A stretch of DNA of 52,182 nt from JBGLNJ01 sp964353405. Lineage in GTDB: Bacteria > Chloroflexota > Anaerolineae > Fen-1058. Where the stretch lies: the NCBI GenBank assembly GCA_964353405.1, contig CAYGWJ010000337.1:1-52182 (forward strand). Reading direction: 5' to 3'. Under the pieces are notes generated by a model, which worked only from the letters and a program-made list of their open reading frames with translations, was not told where the DNA came from and made no database searches. The translations under genes and the position numbers were made by a program. Of the stretch, positions 41,852-48,445 are shown in pieces; position 1 is the stretch's first letter; each line of letters begins with the position of its first letter.

Positions 41852-42068
41852 GTTCTTCATCTTGAATGTCGTCAATTTCACTATCTGGCTTGGCATCCCA
41901 CAACCAGGATCTAGCACCATCCTCGTTCTTAATCTCAACTGTTGTTAGGCCAAGCTTGCTGTCATTCTCAAGAGCAATGGCTTGTCGTTCAGCATCGTGA
42001 TAGTCCTGAGCTTCTATCCTTCGCTTGAGAATGACCACCCTGGCATAAGTGAGTGTAAAAGTCGGCAC
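41832..42068 (-). CDS. Small protein of unknown function upstream of the methyltransferase
   Basis: 78 residues, GTG start with a strong SD (AGAGGAGA). Reads MPTFTLTYARVVILKRRIEA, then a helical middle and a very acidic C-terminus (KPDSEIDDIQDEEHVWEIE). The coding overlap with the methyltransferase implies a joint function, perhaps regulation or modification specificity. No family recognised. Confidence 0.65.
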   Translation of the reverse strand: MPTFTLTYARVVILKRRIEAQDYHDAERQAIALENDSKLGLTTVEIKNEDGARSWLWDAKPDSEIDDIQDEEHVWEIE

Positions 42069-42200
42069 GGTGTCTCCTCTTGTCGAATAACAGCGTCTGT
42101 CGGCGCCAATAGCGAAGCGAATCTCAACTCTAGTGAGATACGCGCCTCGCATGAATATGATACCACAAAACATCAAACGCTGGCTTTAGAAAGGAATAAA

Positions 42201-42231
42201 AGCGGCGCGAGGTGATTTGCCTCGCGCCGCT
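42201..42231. terminator. Perfect 12-bp hairpin between the methyltransferase cassette and the A2M gene
   Basis: AGCGGCGCGAGG, loop TGATTTG, CCTCGCGCCGCT. A-run on the left (T-run TTTTATTCC on the minus strand), so it can end minus-strand transcription coming from the A2M gene before the methyltransferase cassette. Confidence 0.8.
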
Positions 42232-42254
42232 CCACTCTACTCTCCACGCTCAAC

Positions 42255-42376
42255 GCTCTAGAGCGGTTTCCTGATCAGTGTACGGGATGGCTGCTCACGG
42301 CGGATTGCCAAATCCGCCGCTGGATTTGGCAATCCAGCGGGAGCACGCCGTACATGCAACTGGAATTCGCTCTAAG
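42255..42376. mobile_element. MITE-like element with nested inverted repeats
   Basis: The ends CTCTAGAGCGGTTTCC and GGAATTCGCTCTAAG are imperfect terminal inverted repeats. Inside them TGTACGG and CCGTACA pair, and at the centre GGATTGCCAAATCC pairs exactly with GGATTTGGCAATCC around a 6-nt loop. The whole 120-bp block can fold into a long hairpin. No transposase is encoded, so it would be a non-autonomous element. It stops one base before the A2M stop codon. The insertion sequence that mobilises it is not in the window. Confidence 0.65.
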
Positions 42377-42377
42377 G

Positions 42378-45300
42378 TCACGGCCTTGCTTGCACGCTAA
42401 CCAGTGACGGTGGCTGGAGGCCGGAGACGTCGGGATTGTAGTAATCGTACACCGACGACGGCGGCGCTTGCGCCTTGAGCGGGAACTTGGCCCGCAGCCG
42501 ATACCCAAAGCTGATCTTGTAATCCAGGTTCTCCATGTACAGGATAATCTGCGAACCGGTCAGCTCGTAGCGGCGCACCTTGGTGGCAAGCTGGCTGCTC
42601 TGGCTCACGAGCGCGTCCAGATCCTCGCTCAGCACGTCAAAGCCGGGCGGCACGCCCAGGTCAACGATGGCCCATTGCACCTTGGCGTTCTTGTTGAGCG
42701 TAATGTCCACCTTTGCCGTCATCTCGTCGCCCACGAACAAGTTGGCGTTGTCATACGTCACCTTGACCTCCACCGGCGGTTGAGCCGGAGCGGTCGCGAT
42801 TGACCACGGCACGTAAGCGGAGGTTGTGACCTGGTACATCAGGTTCTCGGTGTTCGAGCCGCTGACGCGCAGGCTCACGCGATTGTCGCCCGATTGCACG
42901 TCGTCAAAGGCGACGACGTGCACCACGTCGGCGTTCTCGGACGTGAGACGCACGGTCTGCGGCGTTCTCCCGTTGAGCGAGACGCTCACCGTCGCATCGG
43001 GCTGTGGCTTGTCTGTGCTCGACGCGGCCAGCAGCGCCTTGAGCGAAAGGATGGTGGCTTGCGTGGACTCCCACGTGCCAAAGCTGTCCTTGGAGCGCGT
43101 GAGGAAGCGCAGGCCCGCTTGAGCCAGGTCGTGGTTGCTCTTGCCGCTCACGAGCGCCTGCGTTGCCAGCGCAGACGTTTCAATGTCGGCCACGTTGCCC
43201 GAAGCGCCCGTGAACGATTGGGCGCGGGCCGTCCAGCGCGCGGTGTCTTGCTCGCGCGTCGCGAACGACGCCAGCTTGGTGAGCGCGGGTTGGGCCGTGC
43301 TGTCACTGGCCGCCGTCAGCGCGTTGGCGACGAGCGCCAGCGTGTACGCATCGTCGGCCTCGCTCCAACGCGAGCGCAGATACGAGAGCGCGCGCTGCGT
43401 GCCAGACTCGTTCCCATAGCCCGCTTCGATCAGCGCCCACGTGATATAGGCCGTGGTGGGCAGCTTGTCGTTCTTGAGCGTCGTCCAGCTTTCCATATAG
43501 CCCGCCGAGCCTTGGCCGCCCCACGATCCGTCGCCGCTTTGTTGACCCAGCAGCCAGCGCGCGGTGCGCTCGATCACGGCGCCATCCACCGCGTACACGT
43601 GCTGCATGTCCGAAAACTCCATCAGCCCATACGCGGTGTGCATCAACGTGGCGGGCGGATTGCCGAACAGACTGAACCCGCCGCCCTCGACTTCATACGT
43701 GAGCAGGCGTTGATAACCGGCCGCGATGTAGGTCTGCGCCTTCATCCGAACTTGCGGCGCGGCGCGGCCCGTGCGATTGAGATAGTCCAGGATCAACACA
43801 TCCGGGTAGAGCGTGGACAAAGTCTGCTCGAAGCAGCCATCGGGCATCCGCAGCAGCGCGTCCAGTCCTTCGACGATTTGCGCAGATGCGCCCGCATAGA
43901 CTTTGACTTGTATGCGCGCGGTTCCATTGATCGCTTGCGCTGGAACGACGACGGTCGCTTCGGTGTCCCCGGTCAACAGGTCGCTGGTCGAGCTACGCAC
44001 CTGCGTGCCGTTCGGCGCCACGCGCACATCTTTGGCGATGGCATCGGACATGGCCGTGCCTCGACCGGTGACGGTCATCCGGCCCAGTCCGAACTGCTTG
44101 ACGCGGATGCGAAAGTAGACCACGTCAATGTCGTTCGCGCCGATGGTGATCGTCTTGGTCTGGTCGTCCATCAGATCGAACCACTCGGCGGACGCAAGCT
44201 CCAACTTGACTTGCTGTGATTCAGGCAGATAGTTGTACACGGCCACAGGCACGGCCACTTCGTCATCCACCGTCAACTGCACGGGCAGGTCGAGGTCAAT
44301 AAAGAAATCCTGGAACACACGCAAGCCGTAGGTCTGTGAGCCGATCTGCCCGTTCTGCGTCGAAGCGAGCGCCGTGAGCCGCCAGGTAGTGATGCTATCG
44401 GCCAGTGGCACGTCGAGCTTTAAACGTCCGTCTTGGTCGGTGAGGGCTTCAGGATTCCAGTACATGGTTTCCGGGAAGAACTGACGCAAGCGCACCGGCT
44501 CGGCAGGCGCGGCTTGACCAGCGGGCTTGGCGACTTGAACTGTTGGCTGTGCTGCGGGCGCTTGGGTCGGCGCGGGTGCGCGGGTGGGCGCTGCTGCCGC
44601 GGGCGCACTGGTTGCAGCCGCCGGAATTTTGGGGTTTGCTTGTCTATCAAATGCCCCAGGCGTTGCTGCCGGGCTACAACCGGCCAGCCAACCGACCGGC
44701 CCGGCGTAGGCCACCGGATTGCCGAGCGTGCGCACAAACAGCGAGTGCGACCCGCTTAGCGCTGCTGTGATGACGATGGGCAGCCACAGGAAGCCGACGA
44801 GCGTAGAGGCCCACGCGGCCGGGCGTTTGCCTTCCAGGCGCAATCCTTGTCCAAAGATCACCAGCACCAAGATCATCCCGGCGAACGTCACGATCGTCCA
44901 TGTCAACGCGCGGCCTTTCAGGTCGCCGCCGTTTTCGGCCACGTAAGCCATCAGCACGCCGAGCAGCGTGTAGGCCATCGTGAGGCCGGTCATCAACTGC
45001 GCGCGCGGGTCCTCGTTGCGCCAGGCATAGATCGCAAAAGCAATCCACGCGGACAGCCAGACCAGCGCGGCCAGGATCACGGCCAGCGGGCCCAAGATCG
45101 CGTTGGCGCTCCACAGTCCAATGTACAGGCCGATGGCGCAGAATGGCGCGGCCAGGATGGCCAGGAGCGACCACTTGCCGACCGTGCGCATGGCTTTGCC
45201 CAGCACGCCGCTCGGGCGCAGTCCCCAGATGAGGACGATGAGCGCGAGGAGGGGCAGAATGATGAGCGTCTTGCTCAGCGTGCCGGAAAGCTGGATGAAA

Positions 45301-47588
45301 GCTTTTACCTTTTGACTCGCCAGGTCGGACAGCTTTTCAAGACGCGAACGGATGTCGAACGCCAGGTTGGTGACGGGGCTGCCCACCCATGAAGCCTTGG
45401 CGGCTTTATCCTGCGCCTGGATCACTTGCGGCGGCGTCGAGGCCGAAAGCAGCGTCGGCACGTCAAAACCTTTGACGTCCACCTTAGGTTCGAGCAATTC
45501 CTTTTCGAGCAAAAAGTAGAGCCTGGCAAAGCCGGGCGCCTGATCTTGAACGGCAAAGACAGATTCGTCCACGATGCCGATGCCTAGCGCGCTCTGAATC
45601 GGCTGGCCGCCCTGCAGCGTCGTCGTCATCGCCATGCGCGCCGTCTGGCCGGGGCGATACACGTCATGGTCGGCGCCAATGCCCACGTTCACTTCTTGCG
45701 CCTGATCTATCACAACCAGCCGCGTGTCACGCGCGAGGCCGGTACCCGGCATGACGACGTAAGCATGTAATTCGAGCGTGCCGAACATGGCCGTGTCCAG
45801 GTCAACTGCCAAGACCGCGCGACCATCTTTGATCGGCGCGCTGAACGCGGCGATGGTCTGTTGGTCTTTAACCAGATCAAGGTAGATTGCGCCGGACTGG
45901 ACGGTGGTCAACACTTCGGCCTTGAGCGTCTCGCCCACGCGATAGGCGGCGCGCTCGGTGCGGAGCAGCACTGTTCCGGCGCCAGCTTCGGTGTTGAGGT
46001 TGACGGTCTTGCGCGCCGATGCGCCGGTATTGTCCTGCGCGCTGATGTCGAGCGTCGTTCCTGTAGACGACGTGGGGACGAAGCGATATTCGGCCAGTCC
46101 ATATTCACCGGTCTGTAGGGGCGGGGTTACCCCGCCCCGAGCGTCATTAACGTTCACCGTCGCTTTGGCCGGGCGTCCATCGGGATATGAGACGAGGAGG
46201 TAGACAATGTTCTCCACACCCGGGCGCAGCGTGCCGCTTTCGGCAACAGCGTCAATCACCAGCGGGTCGCGCGCGATGGTGAGCACCTGGCTCACTTGTT
46301 CGCGGTGCTCGGCCTGATCAATGACCGCCACTTGCAGATCAAAGGTTGCTGTGCCCTTGTCGCCCGCGATGGCCAGCGGCGGCAGGTTGAACTCAAAGTG
46401 GAATTGTCCCTGGGCATTGGTCTGCCCAAAGAGCTCAACGGTCTGGCGGCGATTCGGGTCATATGTGTACCCATGCAGCTCAACGCGCGCTTCGGACGTG
46501 GGCTTGCCGAAAAAGTAGTCGGCCTGCACCTCACCTTTGACGCGCGCCCCGGGCGAATAGTACGGTCGGTCAGTCTCGATATTCACCTTGAACTTGGGCA
46601 ACACATACGGCTTGACCTCGACGCTGCGCTCGCTGGTCGTGTCGCCCAGCACGGCTTGCAGGTTGTACTTGCCGGTGATGAGCTGCGAGGCCAGTTGGAA
46701 ATCAGCGCTGGCGATGCCAAAGGCCGACGTGTTGACTTGTTGCCGGAAGACTTTGTCGCCGTTTGGATTGCTGGCGATGAACTCGATCCCCTGGCTGGCG
46801 ACGGCGTGATGGTCGAACGCATTCAGCGCCAGCGCGCGCAGGTGGATCATCTGGCCGGGCTGATAGATGGGCTTGTCGGTAGAGAGGTACAGCTTGTACG
46901 AGCGCTTGATCTGCACCGGGCGCTCGATATGATCTTGCCCCAGCGACGAACGGGTCCGCACGACGAGCGTGGCTTTGCCTTCCATGTCCGCCGGAATGTC
47001 AAGCGAGACGTTGGCCGAGCCGGTCGTGTCGGTCTTGCCGTTGTAGACGACGGGAGCTTGCGCACTTGTGAGTGTTACATTGACATCGGCTCCCGCGATG
47101 GGTTGACCGTCGCTCACCTTGCGCACGACGACACGCACACTGGCCGGGCTGCCGGGCGCGAATTGATCCTGGCCCATCACAATCGTCTCTTGATCGTCGG
47201 CGCGCGCGGTGAACGTCGTCGCGTTCCACGCGGCCACGCTAAAGATCGCCACGAGCAGCGCCAGCGTCGCCTGCGCCAGCGCATAGCGCCTTTTCACGAG
47301 CGGCTGGAACAGCTCGGCCAGGTTCACCAACAGCCCACGCAGCGAAGGGCGGTTTTGCTCGGCGCGGATGCGCTCGCGGGTGCGGACGCTGGCGGCATCG
47401 TTCAGCTTGACCTTCGACATGCGCGTCTTGAACGTGGTGTCCACATCGGCGTGAAACGATTGTGCGAGCGCCAGTTCCCCGCGGCACGACTCGCACTCGT
47501 CCAGGTGCGCCTTGACGCGCGAGGTCTCCTCCGGCGAAAGCGCGCCGTCGAGATAGGCAATGAGGTCTTGCGTCACATGACCCTTCAT
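42378..47588 (-). CDS. Alpha-2-macroglobulin with N-terminal anti-sigma zinc finger
   Basis: 1736 residues. Residues 1-45 form an anti-sigma zinc-finger (zf-HC2) domain with His28, Cys32 and Cys35 (HLDECESC), presumably cytoplasmic. A membrane helix (about 102-121) leads to macroglobulin domains: YLSTDKPIYQPGQMIHLRAL, then VLPKFKVNIETDRPYYSPGA. A block of about six helices (about 763-960), a lipobox-like WLAGCS (Cys near 971) and a Pro/Ala linker come next. The second A2M half has FFPETMYWNPEALTDQDGRL, then the intact thioester motif GCFEQ (Cys1252-Gln1255) and the TED and receptor-binding-like domains. Bacterial A2Ms trap proteases at the envelope. ATG overlaps the ECF sigma stop (ATGA). The inferred role is sensor and sigma inhibitor. 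An in-frame palindromic repeat occurs at 46118-46138. Confidence 0.92.
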   Translation of the reverse strand: MKGHVTQDLIAYLDGALSPEETSRVKAHLDECESCRGELALAQSFHADVDTTFKTRMSKVKLNDAASVRTRERIRAEQNRPSLRGLLVNLAELFQPLVKRRYALAQATLALLVAIFSVAAWNATTFTARADDQETIVMGQDQFAPGSPASVRVVVRKVSDGQPIAGADVNVTLTSAQAPVVYNGKTDTTGSANVSLDIPADMEGKATLVVRTRSSLGQDHIERPVQIKRSYKLYLSTDKPIYQPGQMIHLRALALNAFDHHAVASQGIEFIASNPNGDKVFRQQVNTSAFGIASADFQLASQLITGKYNLQAVLGDTTSERSVEVKPYVLPKFKVNIETDRPYYSPGARVKGEVQADYFFGKPTSEARVELHGYTYDPNRRQTVELFGQTNAQGQFHFEFNLPPLAIAGDKGTATFDLQVAVIDQAEHREQVSQVLTIARDPLVIDAVAESGTLRPGVENIVYLLVSYPDGRPAKATVNVNDARGGVTPPLQTGEYGLAEYRFVPTSSTGTTLDISAQDNTGASARKTVNLNTEAGAGTVLLRTERAAYRVGETLKAEVLTTVQSGAIYLDLVKDQQTIAAFSAPIKDGRAVLAVDLDTAMFGTLELHAYVVMPGTGLARDTRLVVIDQAQEVNVGIGADHDVYRPGQTARMAMTTTLQGGQPIQSALGIGIVDESVFAVQDQAPGFARLYFLLEKELLEPKVDVKGFDVPTLLSASTPPQVIQAQDKAAKASWVGSPVTNLAFDIRSRLEKLSDLASQKVKAFIQLSGTLSKTLIILPLLALIVLIWGLRPSGVLGKAMRTVGKWSLLAILAAPFCAIGLYIGLWSANAILGPLAVILAALVWLSAWIAFAIYAWRNEDPRAQLMTGLTMAYTLLGVLMAYVAENGGDLKGRALTWTIVTFAGMILVLVIFGQGLRLEGKRPAAWASTLVGFLWLPIVITAALSGSHSLFVRTLGNPVAYAGPVGWLAGCSPAATPGAFDRQANPKIPAAATSAPAAAAPTRAPAPTQAPAAQPTVQVAKPAGQAAPAEPVRLRQFFPETMYWNPEALTDQDGRLKLDVPLADSITTWRLTALASTQNGQIGSQTYGLRVFQDFFIDLDLPVQLTVDDEVAVPVAVYNYLPESQQVKLELASAEWFDLMDDQTKTITIGANDIDVVYFRIRVKQFGLGRMTVTGRGTAMSDAIAKDVRVAPNGTQVRSSTSDLLTGDTEATVVVPAQAINGTARIQVKVYAGASAQIVEGLDALLRMPDGCFEQTLSTLYPDVLILDYLNRTGRAAPQVRMKAQTYIAAGYQRLLTYEVEGGGFSLFGNPPATLMHTAYGLMEFSDMQHVYAVDGAVIERTARWLLGQQSGDGSWGGQGSAGYMESWTTLKNDKLPTTAYITWALIEAGYGNESGTQRALSYLRSRWSEADDAYTLALVANALTAASDSTAQPALTKLASFATREQDTARWTARAQSFTGASGNVADIETSALATQALVSGKSNHDLAQAGLRFLTRSKDSFGTWESTQATILSLKALLAASSTDKPQPDATVSVSLNGRTPQTVRLTSENADVVHVVAFDDVQSGDNRVSLRVSGSNTENLMYQVTTSAYVPWSIATAPAQPPVEVKVTYDNANLFVGDEMTAKVDITLNKNAKVQWAIVDLGVPPGFDVLSEDLDALVSQSSQLATKVRRYELTGSQIILYMENLDYKISFGYRLRAKFPLKAQAPPSSVYDYYNPDVSGLQPPSLVSVQARP
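46118..46138. repeat. GC-rich palindrome in frame in the A2M gene
   Basis: GGGGCGGGGT, one base, ACCCCGCCCC: a perfect 10-bp dyad flanked by GTA. In frame it encodes GGVTPPLQ between macroglobulin-type strands. Similar GGGGCGGGGT palindromes are common intergenic repeats in many bacteria. Confidence 0.7.
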
Positions 47589-48196
47589 AGTTCCACCCCC
47601 GTACCCGTAGAGACGGCCCGCCGGGCCGTCTCTACCCGGGCCGTCTCTACCACAGGTGAGAGGCTTTTCTGCAAGGCCTGGTGCGCGTAAAACAGCCGCG
47701 ACTTGACCGTGCCCTGGCTGATGCTCAATGCCTCGGCGATCTCATCGTAGGCGAGGTCGGATAGATAACGCAACGCGATGATCTCTCGCTGCGCGTCGGG
47801 CAAGCCATCCACTGCCTGCCAGATCGCATCGCGCATCTCGCGCTTGAGCGCCGAGTGTTCGGGGTCGCCGTTGACGCCTGCGACCAGCTCGTCGGCCAGC
47901 TCGTCCCAGTCGGCAGAAGGCGGACGTTTGCGCCTGAAGCGGCTGCGGCAGCGGTTGACGGTGATGCGATACAGCCACGTCTCGAACCGCGCCGGGCCGT
48001 CTAGCTTGAAGCGCGGCAGGGCGTGAAGGAGATCGAGGAACGTCTCTTGCGTGGCTTCTTCGGCATCACCGCTGTTGCGGGTGACAAAGAACGCCACGCG
48101 ATAGACATAGTCCTTGTACCGCTCGAACAGCGCGTCGAACGCGCCGGGCTGGCCGCGTTGAAAGCGGCGGATAAGGTCATCGGTGGCAACAGGCAT
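47585..48196 (-). CDS. ECF-family RNA polymerase sigma factor
   Basis: 203 residues, GGGAGG 6 nt before the ATG. Region 2 (about 19-95): FDALFERYKDYVYRVAFFVT, EEATQETFLDLL and FETWLYRITVNRCRSRFRRK. Region 4 (about 127-181): LPDAQREIIALRYLSDLAYD and IAEALSISQGTVKSRLFYA. The last ~20 residues (VETARVETARRAV) are encoded by a palindromic repeat, not sigma sequence. Overlaps the A2M/anti-sigma gene, so sigma and its inhibitor are made together. The leader carries TTGAAC-N17-CGTGTAA, the same promoter as the divergent vWA gene, which indicates autoregulation. Confidence 0.95.
   Translation of the reverse strand: MPVATDDLIRRFQRGQPGAFDALFERYKDYVYRVAFFVTRNSGDAEEATQETFLDLLHALPRFKLDGPARFETWLYRITVNRCRSRFRRKRPPSADWDELADELVAGVNGDPEHSALKREMRDAIWQAVDGLPDAQREIIALRYLSDLAYDEIAEALSISQGTVKSRLFYAHQALQKSLSPVVETARVETARRAVSTGTGVEL
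47607..47650. repeat. Perfect palindromic repeat forming the sigma factor's C-terminal tail
   Basis: GTAGAGACGGCCCG (47607-47620) and CGGGCCGTCTCTAC (47622-47635) are exact inverted copies around one base; a third half-copy follows at 47637-47650. In frame it gives VETARVETARRAVST. It ends 19 bp from the A2M start codon, so it also forms RNA structure at the sigma/anti-sigma junction. Confidence 0.9.
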
Positions 48197-48232
48197 GGCC
48201 GCCTCCCCTCTGTGAGTCTGGGTTGCTGCTAA

Positions 48233-48262
48233 TTACACGCAGCAACGGGGGTAAATGTTCAA
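48233..48262 (-). promoter_or_regulatory. ECF-type promoter of the sigma gene
   Basis: Minus-strand TTGAAC at 48262-48257, a 17-nt spacer, and CGTGTAA at 48239-48233. GAAC and CGT are the usual ECF -35 and -10 cores. The start of transcription would fall about 30 nt before the sigma ATG. Confidence 0.75.
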
Positions 48263-48288
48263 TTTCAGTATATGCCCACTTTTGGGGA

Positions 48289-48317
48289 TTGACAAGCCCC
48301 TTAATTCGGAGTAAAAC
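48289..48317 (+). promoter_or_regulatory. Possible housekeeping promoter upstream of the vWA gene
   Basis: TTGACA (48289-48294), 17-nt spacer, TAAAAC (48312-48317). The -35 is perfect and the -10 matches four of six. It could give basal expression next to the ECF promoter. Confidence 0.4.
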
Positions 48318-48354
48318 CATTACGGAGCTAAGTGGGCAACCTGGCCCGGCGCGG

Positions 48355-48384
48355 TTGAACAAAATCGCCCCGACCTGCGTGTAA
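48355..48384 (+). promoter_or_regulatory. ECF-type promoter of the vWA lipoprotein gene
   Basis: Plus-strand TTGAAC (48355-48360), 17-nt spacer, CGTGTAA (48378-48384). Both elements and the spacing are identical to the sigma promoter on the other strand, while the spacer sequences differ. It lies about 60 nt before the vWA start. Confidence 0.75.
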
Positions 48385-48445
48385 CAAACAGATTCAACGA
48401 ACAAGCCGGTCACGCCGAACCGGCCCAGTATGCAGGAGGAAAAAA

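Noticed and set aside
42894..44219. Long plus-strand open frame (441 codons) opposite the A2M gene
   Set aside because: Antisense shadow of a GC-rich gene whose domains and thioester are clear on the minus strand; its product is Arg/Gly-rich with no family features.
46296..47690. Plus-strand open frame of 464 codons opposite the A2M N-terminus
   Set aside because: Antisense to the anti-sigma and macroglobulin domains; no SD, domain or promoter.
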